64,000 nt of DNA from Argopecten irradians (lineage: Eukaryota; Mollusca; Bivalvia; Pectinida; Pectinidae): positions 55,005,944-55,069,943 of the forward strand of contig NC_091134.1 in NCBI RefSeq assembly GCF_041381155.1, read 5' to 3'. The position numbers and the translations under genes were made by a program. Of the stretch, positions 50,701-60,382 are shown piece after piece (position 1 is the stretch's first letter; each line of letters begins with the position of its first letter). Under the pieces are notes generated by a model. It saw only the letters and a list, made by a program, of their open reading frames with translations. It made no database searches and was not told the DNA's origin.

Positions 50701-53700
50701 TTTTTGCTCTGACACCCTGGGGGCAGGAGAGGTGGAGCCCAATAGGGGAAATAGAGGTAAATCCTATAAATCGCTACTTGTCCTAGAGTTTTGCTTGGAT
50801 TGTGACCAAATTTGGCCATAAACATCCTTGGGGGAAGGGGAACAGAACTTTAGCTCTGACCCCCTGGGGCAGGAGGGGTGGGGCCCAATAGGGGACTCAG
50901 AGGTTAATATTAAAATTCCTTCAGAAAAGAAACAATGAACCTGTATTCAGAACATTACTTGGCATTACAAACCAGGTGAGCGATACAGGCCCTCTGGGCC
51001 TCTTGTTGAAATAATTATAAAGTTTATCGCTGTACGGGAAAATCGGGGAAATATTGATTTTCCTTCCTGTAATTTTCTCCGAATTTATGAGGGGGAATAA
51101 CTCGTTGTTTGCCTGCATATACATAGCAGTGACGACCGATAATAGGTGTTAAAAAGTTATAATATTTCAGCCATGATACAATAATTGTGGAACAAACACA
51201 TTTCTAATTTATTAGCATTTAAACGTTTTAATATATTATTGATATTTTACTTCTTCTTTGGTTTATCACCATCCGTCAATATTGACGATTTTAGGTGACT
51301 TATATATAATATTTAATGCATTTGGCTATTTTTCGATCGAATTTCACGGTGCGTTTTTCAACGAATTTTCAATTAAAATAGTGCCCTTTCATATGTACAT
51401 AGACGTTTAAAATACAGTGTAACAAAACTTTGACGTCAATATCAAGATGCGACAGCGATAAAAATGCATGTAACATAAATATCTCTTGAAATAGCCCACA
51501 GAAAATTATACATTGAATTACATTGTATTACGAAATCTGTAAATATTTTTCTATCACAAGTAAATTTGGTTAAAAATACGAACCCGTGACAATCAACAAA
51601 AAATGTGTCAAAATGCATGAAATATAGTAAAATAATAGGAAATTTGATTTTACAATTAGAAGCAAATGTAAAGAATTGATTTCAACAGTGTTAAATGCCC
51701 AATTTAGCCTAATTAGGTAACATTTTTTTACAAACAAACATTTACAAGAAAATTACCAGGCTCTCTCTGTATAAAATGTTGACTAAAGCCAGGTAAGTTG
51801 TTACTGAGACCAACTGTGAAGTTTTGGGAAAAAAATAAACAATTAAACATCGATGATTGATTGATTTTACAAATCTTTTGACTAAGTTGTATCAAGGCAC
51901 GGTCTGGACAGGAAAACAGTGCAATGAATAAAGTACGTGTCAGATTTTTTTGTACTGAATCTTGCTCTGTTTTCGTTCTCGTCAATTTTGTGCTGATAGT
52001 TTTGTCTTGAATTAAATTTGAATTTTACCTAAAAATTTCTAATTTATAGTTTGCTTACTCTTCTGATAATCATGCTTATTACTAGAATAAAAAAATTTCA
52101 GTGTCATATGTCGCATTTAATCGCTGTTCCAACGAGTGTTACTTTTAGTAATTTGGTCAATTCAACACCGTAATATATTACCGGTAATTCACACGTACAG
52201 TTACCTAATAATTTATTTAAAATTAGAAATACTGGATACACCATATTGAAGATATAAACGGTTGTACAACCTTATTTAAATATGATTTTCTTTTCCTGTA
52301 ACAAATTTTATTGTAAACTAATAATTGGAAATTTTGAAACATAAATGCAAATTATATTTAGGTTATTTAACAACGATTTAATTGTTACGGCAGAACTGAT
52401 AAGAAGACATGAATGTACATCGGATATTGACATATCTGAGCTTTAATTTCTAATTTCGCACGCAAGATTTTACAGATATATAATTAAGTTCAATGTTCAT
52501 TATTTACCCCGTTCATATGGAATATACACCAAATTTAAGTAGATGGTATTTATTTCTGGTTACTGGTATGCCAAAATACAAGGACGGAACGTAAGTGAAC
52601 ATGATTGCAAAATATAACTAAAGATTTCTTTACAGCAACATATTGCACATCATCTAAATTTATATTTTTAGCCCACCATCATCAGATGGTGGGCTATTCA
52701 AATCGCCCTGCGTCCGTGGTCCATCGTCCGTCGTCCGTCCGTAAACAATGCTTGTTATCACTATTTCTTAAATAATGCTGCAGGGATTTTGTTCAAACTT
52801 CACATGGAGGGTCCCCTTGGTCCATATTTGTGCCATACAGATTTTGAGGCTGATCGGAAAAACAAGATGGCCGCCAGGCAGCCATCTTTGATTTTGGCAG
52901 TTGAAGTTTGTTATCGATATTTCTTGAGACTACTAAAGGGATTTTGTTCAAACTTCACATGGAGGTTACCCTTGGTCCTTAGTTGTGCCATACAGATTTT
53001 GAGGCTGATTGGAAAAACAAGATGGCCGCCAGGCAGCCATCTTTGATTTTGGCAGTTGAAGTTTGTTATCGATATTTCTTGAGAACTACGGAAAGGATTT
53101 TGTTCAAACTTCACATGGAGGTTACCCTTGGTCCCTAGTTGTGCCATTCAGATTTTGAGGCTGATTAGAAAAACAAGATGGCCGCTAGGCAGCCATCTTT
53201 GATTTTGGCAGTTGAAGTTTTTTATCCATATTTCTTGAGAACTACTGAAGGGATTTTGTTCAAACTTCACATGGAGGGTACCCTTGGTCCCTAGTTGTAC
53301 CATACATATTTTGAGGCTGATCGGAAAAACAAGATGGCCGCCAGGCAGCCATCTTTGATTTTGGCAGTTGAAGTTTGTTATTGATATTTCTTGAGAACTA
53401 CTGAAGGAATTTTGTTCAAACTTCACATGGAGATTACCCTTGGTCCCTATTTGTGCCATACAGATTTTGAGGCTGATAGGAAAAACAAGATGGCCGCCAG
53501 GCGGCCATCTTGGATTTTGATAGTCAAGTCACTATTTCTCAAAAAGTGCTGAAGGGATCTTTCTCAAATTTAATATGTAGGTTCCCCTAGGGCCCTTGTT
53601 GTGCATATTGCATTTTTGGACCAATCGGTGAACAAGATGGCCGCCAGGCCGCCATCTTGGATTTTGATAGTTAAAGTTTGTTATGGCTATTTCTCAGATA

Positions 53701-56700
53701 GTACTGAAGGGATCAGTCTCAAATTTCATATGTAGGTTCCCCTAGGGACCTAGTTGTGCATATTGCATTTTGGGACCGATCGGTCAACAAGATGGCCGCC
53801 AGGCAGCCATCTTGGATTTTGTTATTCAAAGTTTGTTATCGCTATTTCTCAGAAAGTACTGAAGGGATCTGTCTCAAAATTCATATGTAGGTTCCCCTAG
53901 GGCGCTAGTTGTGCATATTGTGATTTGGGACCGATCGGTCAACAAGATTGCTGCCAGGCAGCCATCTTGGATTTTTATATTCAAAGTTTGTTATCGCTAT
54001 TTCTCAGAAAGTATTGAATGGATCTTTCTCAAATTTCACATGTAGGTTCCCCTAGGGCCCTAGTTGTGCATATTGTGATTTGGGACCGATTGATCAACAA
54101 GATGGCCGCCAAGGAGTCATCTTGGATTTTGATAGTTGAAGTTTGTTATCGCTATTTCTCAAAAGGTACTGAAGCGATCTGTCTCAAATTTTATATGTAC
54201 CATAGTATGTTTGAAAAAGTTTAAAAAGTAGAGAAAAGATCAATCTTTCCTTTGTCAGATATAGATCATTCTTTGGTGGGCGCCAAGATCCCTCTGGGAT
54301 CTCTTGTTATATATAAATATTGTAAAATGACACACTCAGGAGTTTTCTAAACACAAGTACATTCTTAATGCAGTGAATTATGAACAGAGAAAACTTAACT
54401 TCATTATTATTGTACCAGTCCACGGTATGTATGAATTTATGTAACATCGTTGCTTAGAATTAGAAAATAAGAAAGTAAATGTATTTACATATATTTGTGT
54501 AACTCAAAATAAACAAGTGTCGCATATTGTTATCAATCATCTATGTTCTGTCAACATGTATACAGTACAGTTTTAAGCATCAATATATATAAAAAGGGTA
54601 TTTTATATATCAAGGACTTACAAGGGAGACTATATACTAATGATGTATATTGTTGACAAAATGTCAAACTTGGTTATAATTTTTATCATGGTACCGACAA
54701 GTGCCGAGATATCTGGAAAAAAAAGACCTTGGAAAAGTGCCGAAGTGACTCCAACCTCGAGTGCCGAGGTCTCCAAGTGCTGAGATGTCCTGATACCCAT
54801 AAATGTATTGTTTTACATTCCTTATAAAATATATAACAAGAAATATTAACAAATTTCACAACAATGTTAAGTATTTTGATTACTACCGTTGAAATTCAAA
54901 ATCGTTGATCAATACGATTAAGCAGGTACAGAATTCGGCAAGGGACAGAATTCGGCAAACAAGACATCCGACCACTATGTGTAATGGCAGACAGTAAGCA
55001 AATTTGAATATTTCACAATAGTGAGTTTCTCTGGCATATCACAGTAAAATCAACTAATCTAGTTTCTATTAGAACTAGTTTGTTTCCAAAATATGTGCAA
55101 ATGTACTCTTAGACTGAATTGTCTGTTTATACTATGTGGACTCTACTAGCCAATTTCTTTTGATGGAAATATGAAAAATGGTCTTACTAAAGCTTTTGAT
55201 ATTGTTTGCAGTGCTAATGTTGAGATGCCAAGCACAGTTTATTGGTGGAGAAACACAATACAAGTAGGTCAAGCAACACATTAATTTTTAAAAAGCGTTG
55301 CATCGTTCTGAAGATTTAAAATTTGAACCTTTGATAATCAACTGTACTTTGTATTAAATGAAACTGTTCACTTTTTGATTTTTAAATAAATTGAATGCTA
55401 ATTTCATTTACAGCTCCTTGTGGTCCTCGCTGGTTGAGATCTACAACAATGATGGAATTCTTGGGTTCTTTGGGTATGTTTATAAAACAAAAAATTATGT
55501 TGGTAATGGAGGCGAATCATGATCACCATATTTATATTTCCTATGGTCATAAATGAAGTTGAAATGAGGCTTTGGCAGTCAATTGCAACATTTTGATTTG
55601 ATTTGCCAATTAACTAGAAAGCTGATTAGATGTCCAATTTACAAATTGCAAACATGTTTTTCTTCATTGAAAATATTTGTTTAAAATATTTTGCACACTT
55701 GGGAGATAGTGGTTTTGTTTTTGTTTTTTTGTTATTTATATGATACAATGTACGTATGTATTACACTGGAGGGGAGTTAATATAGTAATGGTTATATATT
55801 TTCATAAACTTTTACTATCAAAATTAAAGGGAGGTCATTTAGAGATAACTCTGTAATTCTGTAGTTATCTCCCCTTGGGGTTTGGTATGATTGATGTGCA
55901 GCCACTGTTATAATGACTTACCCATCAATATAGGTCTGTAATGCCTTATACACGTATGTTTGTAGGGGACTTGTACCGAGATTAGTAGGGGAGGTCATCA
56001 CGATATTCCTGACAAACTTTTTTGCCAACATGATCAACAAACACTTCCTCGAAGACAAGGTAACAATACAATACAAACAAGATGAATATTGTGCAGTGGT
56101 ATGGTTCATTCCACATAATCAGAAATTGAAAAAAGCAAAGTTCAAAATGTAACGTTTTTTCCTTCGCTTTTGTTCATCTTTGGTTGCTGTCACACTTCAT
56201 ATGCGAGTTTCAAGGTCCTAAATGTTTGATCAAGTTGGCTTGCCACCTTTACCACTCATTATAAAACAAAACTTAAAAGGACATTTTTACCAATTCTGAC
56301 AGTGCAAAAGCTGCAAGAACTGTTCATTTTTCCCTCAAACTTGGCAACAATTAAGCTTTACTCAAATAAAGCCATGCTAATGTTTGACTGATATTTTGAT
56401 ACCAATTACAAAGAGTAATGGCTACTTCTTTGATCATTTTGTATAGCTTTAATAACATGGAGCTTAAATTTTACAAAATCTCTTCATTCAATTTCATTTT
56501 GTCATAATAGGAAGAATTTATACAGGTTATGTGTTTATAATTCAATCATGAGATATCTTTTGATATTCAGTATAAAAAATACATTGTCAGATTAGTAAAA
56601 TAGGTTATTGTTTGCAGGAGATGAGGACCTACACATCGAGTGCTTGTGGGGTAGGTAAATTTGAGAATTGGTGATACATGAAGATCTTGATTGTGGAATT

Positions 56701-59700
56701 TAATGTTGCTACTGTTATTTCTTGCCTATTGCAAGCAATTTATAAAATTCACAGAATTTGTTTTAAATGTCTTTAAATACGACATGTAGTCATGAGCTCT
56801 AAAAGACACCATTTGCATACTAGCCAATTGTTAATAATTACCTGGATACAAGTCCAATGCTTTGACAATGCTTCAGTAATCAATTTTGAGTTTGTTCTAT
56901 ATAATTGCTATATTAAGATACCATTTAAATTGTTGATGATATTATACTTACCACTTGAGCTTAATTGAATGTACATATTTTGTTTACAGCTTGTTATTGG
57001 AACATTCACATACAGATTCTCCTTAATTGGCAACTTAATGGCCGTCAGTGGTTCTGGGTGAGTGTGGAAATTATAGTAGAAACAACCAACTTTGCCTTGT
57101 CTATATCTGAAGTTACAGTAAGATGAGGTACAGGGGCTCTGTGGCACTCTGTCCATCCATACTTCTGAACATTATCTTGCTTAAGTAGCTTCATCTGTAC
57201 AAATATTAGAGCTCTCTTCCAAACCAGCATTTCTGTGTCCTTTTCGTACTGTAGTAGAAATGAAATACACTACTAGTCAAGATTTATGAAAACTTATTAT
57301 ATGGAATTTGATTTGTATAAAGGCCAGGATTTTATGTTTAACACACTTTTGAACCCACAAACATCAAATAGTGGGCTAGTTACTGGGCATGGGGTGCTGG
57401 AATTGCTTTTATCCTTTAATAGTCTGTCAGTCAGTCATTACCAATTCTTGTAATCAAAAATTGCTGGCTGGATCTTTATGAAACTTTATAGGTTCCTTTT
57501 GGGCCCTAGTTGAACCTATTTTGGGACAAAAACAAGATGATGGACAGGCAACAATCTTTAATCTTGACATTTAATGTTTAATATCACTACATCTCGCAAA
57601 GTATGAAAGGGATATTCCTGAAATTTCATTTATAGCTTCTGATCTGAAAACAACATGGCCAAAAGTCATCATGTTTGATTTTAACAATTAAAGTTTGTTC
57701 TCGAAAAGCACTGAAGAGATCTTCCAGAAATTTTATATAGGTTTAACTTTGGTCCTAGTTGTGCAAATTTTAATTTGAATTTGTATGGTCTGATCAATGG
57801 TAATTTGAATTTGTATGGTCTGATCAGTGATAGTTCAGCATATCTATCATTGAGTGGATTTACTCTCAAATGGACTAATTATAGCCACATTGCATTTCCA
57901 AGCACTTTTGATAATTGAAAGTTTTTGTTGCAATACAGACTTCACCCATTGCATGTGCATAAATGTAGATTCCCTGTGTGTATCAAATATTTAAAAGAGA
58001 AAATCAGAGAAATGAGATCCTTCTTTATTTTCCCAGACATATATAGATCATTCTATGGTGTGGGTTCTCTTGTCTATTGTTACCTTTTGAAAGGATTATA
58101 AGTACTTTATACATTTTTATGATTGTCCTATTTCTGCAGAATGGTGGCAGCCAAGTTCCCATACATGTTAGCCTACAGCAACTGGTACGAGTGTTGGGGA
58201 CATCTCAGCCAGGAGGTAATATCTATGTAGACTTGTTTATAACATGCATGGACAAATTTCTATGTTTAATAAAGAAATTAATTATTAATTAACTGAAATT
58301 ATTTATTGTTATAGAACATTAAATTTAGTTTAAAGTGATCATATTTTAATAGTAATTTCTAATTTTAATTTCTAAAACTTTGGTTCACGACTCAATCAGT
58401 TAAGAAAGCGTATGTTTTGAAGACTTACAAGATTTTAAGCATTCAGTCTTCGAGAGGTGGAAGCTAGTATTAAAGTGGAACCAAAAGTCTGGAACATATT
58501 TTATTTATATAAGGGATCAATTAAAAAAAGGGGTTCCAGGTAAATTGAATAATGTGAGTGCAAAAAAGAATTAAAGAAAATTAAAAAAAAATCATGTGAA
58601 AAAATTAACTGAAAGAAAAAAGTTTTAATACAAAGATTTTTTTTGGGACAGGGCTAGGGTCTAACTTTTTATTAGCCCACCATCATCAGATGGTGGGGGT
58701 GGGCTATTCAAATCGCCCTGCGTCCGTGGTCCGCGGTCCGTCGTCCGCCGTCTGTCGTCCGTCGTCCGTCCGTAAACAATGCTTGTTATCACTATTTCTT
58801 AAAAACTACTTCAGGGATTTTGTTCAAACTTCACATGGAGGGTCCCCTTTGTCCATATTTGTGCCAAACAGAATTTGTGGCTGATCGGAAAAACAAGATG
58901 GCCGCCAGGCAGCCATCTTTGATTTTGGCAGTTGATGTTTGTTATCGATATTTCTTGAGAACTACTGAAGGAATTTTGTTCAAACTTCACATGGAGGTTA
59001 CCCTTGGTCCCTAGTTGTGCCATACAGATTTTGAGGCTGATAGGAAAAACAAGATGGCCGCCAGGCGGCCATCTTGGATTTTGATAGTTAAGGTTTGATA
59101 TCCCTATTTCTCAAAAAGTGCTGAAGGGATCTTTCTCAAATTTAATATGTAGGTTCCTCTAGGGACCTAGTTGTGCATATTGCATTTTTGGACCAATCGT
59201 TGAACAAGATGGCCCCCAGGCCGCCATCTTGGATTTTGATAGTTAAAGTTTCTTATCGCTATTTCTCAGATAGTACTGAAGGAATCTGTCTCAAATTTCG
59301 TACGTAGATTCCAGTGTTTTTCCTCCCTATATATTTGGGGCCGAAATAAGGCCCCATTCCAAATTGTAATTTTTGTTATTTTTTCCCAAGTCTATGTCTA
59401 AATTTCCCAAATCAGTGAGTTGACGCGTATTTTGTGTGACGAAACTAAAAAATTCAGGAAATCCCAAGTCTGAATGTCATATTTTAGTAACCATTCTTAC
59501 ACTTGATCCTTAGAGAAGCATAATTGTCTATTCTACCTTTTCCAAAATTTACATAAACACTGTTCAAATTTTTCATTTCTTACTTTTATCGCACAAAATT
59601 TCCCAATTTTCACCAGGTGACCATTTCCCAAAATACCCAGGAAAAAAACACTGGGTTCCCCTAGGGACCTAGTTGTGCATATTGCATTTTGGGACCGATC

Positions 59701-60382
59701 GGTCAACAAGATGGCCGCCAGGCAGCCATCTTGGATTTTGTTATTCAAAGTTTGTTATCGCTGTTTCTCAGAAAGTACTGAAGGGATATGTCTCAAAATT
59801 CATATGTAGGTTCCCCTAGGGCCCTAGTTGTGCATATTGTGATTTGGGACCGATCGGTCAACAAGATTTCTGCCAGGCAGCCATCTTGGATTTTGATATT
59901 CAAAGTTTGTTATCGCTATTTCTCAGAAAGTATTGAATGGATCTTTCTCAAATTTCACATGTAGGTTCCCCTAGGGCCCTAGTTGTGCATATTGTGATTT
60001 GGGACCGATTGATCAACAAGATGGCCACCAAGGAGTCATCTTGGATTTTGATAGTTGAAGTTTGTTACCGCTATTTCTCAAAAGGTACTGAAGCGATCTG
60101 TCTCAAATTTTATATGTAGTATGTTTAAAAAAGTTTAAAAAGTAGAGAAAAGATCCATCTTTCCTTTGTCAGATATAGATCATTCTTTGGTGGGCGCCAA
60201 GATCCCTCTGGGATCTCTTGTTCAAGTAAATGGGACTGTTTTATGTGTATCTTTAATGTAAACAGTATTATGATAGTAATTATTTACCTGTTTTATTATT
60301 TTTTTTACAGCGCCAGCTGGGAAGAGGATCTCGTTTGTTCAACCGTATTGTAGCACAAAGGCGCTATGTACAGCTGGACTAA
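38623..60382 (+). CDS. MTCH2: Mitochondrial carrier homolog 2-like protein, 12 exons
   Basis: Twelve exons with GT/AG borders and matching phases give 295 residues (human MTCH2 has 303). Landmarks: HPIGYSRFLIQ (17-26), LGHEPL (27-32), DGFLGLYKGLLPRILGG (65-81), SQPFHVLMLRCQAQFIGG (140-157), DGILGFFGGLVPRLVGE (175-191), GNLMAVSGSG (238-247). These follow MTCH2 through its whole length. MTCH2 is a divergent SLC25-fold protein of the mitochondrial outer membrane; the human protein binds tBID and inserts tail-anchored helical proteins into that membrane. As in MTCH proteins, the charged carrier signature PX[DE]XX[KR] is not kept. The first in-frame ATG pair (38,623 and 38,626) is used as start. 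Introns hold nested repeats but all exons look intact. MTCH1 is the alternative paralog; the lack of a long N-terminal extension favours MTCH2. Confidence 0.93.
39213..39568 (+). mobile_element. TTAA-flanked MITE, copy 2, in MTCH2-like intron 1
   Basis: Same 356-bp length and ends as the copy at 13,294 (AGATGCTCCACCGCTGACA and its inverse), flanked by TTAA at 39,209-39,212 and 39,569-39,572. Internal landmarks such as GGTGCATGCGCAATC and CACGGAATTTTTTCGGG are shared. Confidence 0.9.
39573..41145. other. Rest of MTCH2-like intron 1
   Basis: AT-rich, no recognised repeat. Frames of up to 133 codons are seen but none resembles a protein family. Confidence 0.45.
41146..41236 (+). CDS. MTCH2: MTCH2-like exon 2 (residues 27-56)
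   Basis: Acceptor TTTTTGTAG|CTTGG, donor ACA|GTAAGT, phase 0 in and 1 out. Encodes LGHEPLHAEPGRSFMGFGKE and NMYYPNILRY, matching the GYEPL...G stretch of MTCH2. A longer frame over this place on the same strand is a shadow. Confidence 0.9.
41237..42989. other. MTCH2-like intron 2
   Basis: No feature identified. A stretch at 42,190-42,330 with repeated TTGGGAAAA blocks may be a decayed element. Confidence 0.45.
42990..43096 (+). CDS. MTCH2: MTCH2-like exon 3 (residues 57-92)
   Basis: Acceptor TTTTTCAG|TGAG, donor AAT|GTACAG, phase 1 in and 0 out. Encodes MSHIKQKDGFLGLYKGLLPR followed by ILGGFVGNFTTTATNN, the GL(F/Y)xGLxPR signature of the carrier fold. Confidence 0.92.
43285..43639 (+). mobile_element. 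TTAA-flanked MITE, copy 3, in MTCH2-like intron 3
   Basis: A 355-bp copy flanked by TTAA at 43,281-43,284 and 43,640-43,643. The right end has one change (GGAGCTTCT in place of GGAGCATCT). Confidence 0.88.
43763..43861 (+). CDS. MTCH2: MTCH2-like exon 4 (residues 93-125)
   Basis: Acceptor GTTTTAG|TATC, donor AAT|GTAAGT, phase 0 in and out. Encodes YLKGVGASAEESAPAVGHNS and DELVGWLKTFFLN, the variable loop before the third helix. Confidence 0.85.
43887..47076 (+). repeat. Family B element, interrupted by a family A element, in intron 4
   Basis: Head TAGATCACCTGACCATAGG with hairpin and GTCGTCCGTTGTGCG stretch, then core monomers of about 135 bp marked CACTCTAGCGGCTTCATTCC and GGGTCAAGGTCAAGGTCAC. 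The array is split by family A (44,876-46,649) and resumes at 46,650. Its own tail is not seen because a second B head follows at 47,077. The ERR-like TCAAGGTCA recurs in each monomer. Confidence 0.78.
44876..46649 (+). repeat. Family A element nested in family B
   Basis: Complete: head TAGCTCACCTGGCCCGAAGG with hairpin, GTCCGTC stretch, ten core monomers of about 155-165 bp (marked CATGGATTGTAACCAAATTT and GGGGCGGGGCCCAATA), tail ACCAGGTGAGCGATACAGG then GCCTCTTGT. The flanks join to the uninterrupted B monomer (CTATTTTTAGAAAATC) with no duplicated or lost base. Confidence 0.9.
47077..47771 (+). repeat. Second family B element in intron 4
   Basis: Head TAGGTCACCTGACCATACG directly after a B monomer, core units with GATGAAACT(T/C)TGTATGTAGC, and tail AGGTGACCGTTAAGGCCC then GGGCCTCTTGT. 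Either inserted in the first B array or the result of exchange between two B copies. Confidence 0.75.
47871..48501 (+). repeat. Family A element, shortened
   Basis: Starts TAGCTCACCTGGCCC but skips the GTCCGTC stretch and goes straight into the AATTTTGGCTCTGACC part of a monomer; four monomers and a tail with GAGCGATACAGGACC and CTCTTGT follow. Confidence 0.78.
48932..48989 (+). CDS. MTCH2: MTCH2-like exon 5 (residues 126-144)
   Basis: Acceptor CATTGTAG|ACATC, donor CATG|GTAAGT, phase 0 in and 1 out. Encodes TSKETLGRCAGIIVSQPFH, the start of the second carrier repeat. Confidence 0.92.
49330..49560. repeat. Possible repeat with poly-C and TCTG tracts in intron 5
   Basis: A C-rich run at about 49,335-49,350 precedes GGAGGGGGGTACTAG, then TGTCTGTCTGTCCGTC and CCGGGCAACTCCTCC. 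The style is that of interspersed repeats in this genome, but there is no second copy in the window. Confidence 0.3.
49738..49862 (+). repeat. Array of CGGCACTT units, left arm
   Basis: About eight units of 15-20 bp each begin with CGGCACTT or a near variant (ACGGCACTTGGAGACCT, CGGCGCTTGGTCACCT, CGGCACTTTGATATT and so on). An inverted counterpart is at 54,690-54,800. Confidence 0.8.
49867..51006 (+). repeat. Family A element in intron 5
   Basis: Head TAGCTCACCTGGTCCGAAGG, an enlarged GTCCGTC stretch, six core monomers and tail ACCAGGTGAGCGATACAGG to CTCTTGT. It lies just inside the left CGGCACTT array. Confidence 0.88.
51007..52668. other. AT-rich part of intron 5
   Basis: No feature recognised. 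It lies between a family A and a family C element and between the two inverted CGGCACTT arrays. Confidence 0.45.
52669..54307 (+). repeat. Family C element, long copy, in intron 5
   Basis: Head TAGCCCACCATCATCAGATG with hairpin (CCACCATC/GATGGTGG), GTCCGTC stretch, about four monomers of one type (GTTCAAACTTCACATGGAGG) then about four of another (GTAGGTTCCCCTAGGGCCC), spacing about 155 bp, and tail GGTGGGCGCCAAGATCCC then GGGATCTCTTGT. Each monomer carries CAAGATGGCCGCC and an inverted GCCATCTTGG. Confidence 0.88.
54690..54800 (-). repeat. Array of CGGCACTT units, right arm (inverted)
   Basis: Read on the minus strand it has CAGCACTTGGAGACCT, CGGCACTCGAGG, TCGGCACTTTTCC and CTCGGCACTTGTCGG, matching the left arm in order. 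Related GAATTCGGCAA pieces occur at 54,932-54,958. Confidence 0.75.
55212..55263 (+). CDS. MTCH2: MTCH2-like exon 6 (residues 145-161)
   Basis: Acceptor TTTGCAG|TGCTA, donor CAA|GTAGGT, phase 1 in and 2 out. Encodes VLMLRCQAQFIGGETQY, close to the VITLRSMVQFIG stretch of human MTCH2. Confidence 0.92.
55414..55473 (+). CDS. MTCH2: MTCH2-like exon 7 (residues 162-181)
   Basis: Acceptor TTTACAG|CTCC, donor TGG|GTATGT, phase 2 in and 2 out. Encodes NSLWSSLVEIYNNDGILGFF. Confidence 0.92.
55966..56059 (+). CDS. MTCH2: MTCH2-like exon 8 (residues 182-213)
   Basis: Acceptor GTTTGTAG|GGGAC, donor AAG|GTAACA, phase 2 in and 0 out. Encodes GGLVPRLVGEVITIFLTNFF and ANMINKHFLEDK, the second GLVPR signature and a membrane helix. 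Confidence 0.92.
56618..56650 (+). CDS. MTCH2: MTCH2-like exon 9 (residues 214-224)
   Basis: A 33-base microexon: acceptor TTTGCAG|GAGA, donor GGG|GTAGGT, phase 0 in and out. Encodes EMRTYTSSACG, matching the MNEMKSYSQAVTG stretch of human MTCH2. Confidence 0.8.
56990..57057 (+). CDS. MTCH2: MTCH2-like exon 10 (residues 225-246)
   Basis: Acceptor TTTACAG|CTTG, donor TGG|GTGAGT, phase 0 in and 2 out. Encodes LVIGTFTYRFSLIGNLMAVS then GS, the helix with the conserved NLMAV. Confidence 0.92.
57349..58078 (+). repeat. Decayed family C element in intron 10
   Basis: GTAGTGGGCTAG-like head, GTCTGTCAGTCAGTCATT stretch, monomers with AACAAGATG and GTTCCTTTTGGGCCCTAG, and a tail GATCATTCTATGGTGTGGG then TCTCTTGT. 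Much more diverged than the other C copies, so it is older. Confidence 0.65.
58140..58215 (+). CDS. MTCH2: MTCH2-like exon 11 (residues 247-272)
   Basis: Acceptor TTCTGCAG|AATG, donor GAG|GTAATA, phase 2 in and 0 out. Encodes GMVAAKFPYMLAYSNWYECW and GHLSQE, matching the P-Y-x-x-W-x-x-C-W pattern of MTCH2. Confidence 0.92.
58673..60221 (+). repeat. Family C element in intron 11
   Basis: Head TAGCCCACCATCATCAGATG, longer GTCCGTC stretch, two monomers of the first type, then monomers of the second type, and the same tail as at 52,669-54,307. The last 900 bases are nearly identical to that copy, including rare variants such as GGCCGCCAAGGAGTC (here GGCCACCAAGGAGTC). It is interrupted by a 342-bp insert. 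Confidence 0.88.
59312..59653. mobile_element. 342-bp insert in the intron 11 family C element
   Basis: Ends are CAGTGTTTTTCCTCC and AGGAAAAAAACACTG, a short inverted repeat. The left flank reads GTAGATTC and the right GGTTCCCC, while uninterrupted monomers read GTAGGTTCCCC, so about five bases (GRTTC) appear twice. A small nonautonomous DNA element is likely; the superfamily is not clear. Confidence 0.7.
60311..60382 (+). CDS. MTCH2: MTCH2-like exon 12 (residues 273-295 and stop)
   Basis: Acceptor TTTTTACAG|CGCC. Encodes RQLGRGSRLFNRIVAQRRYV then QLD and TAA. The RG(N/S)..F element aligns with the C-terminal part of MTCH2; the last residues are not conserved. Confidence 0.88.
   Translation, partial: RQLGRGSRLFNRIVAQRRYVQLD

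Noticed and set aside
44101-53459. Many frames of 60-130 codons in the family A, B and C arrays
   Set aside because: They repeat with the monomers and have no domain; they are repeat shadows.
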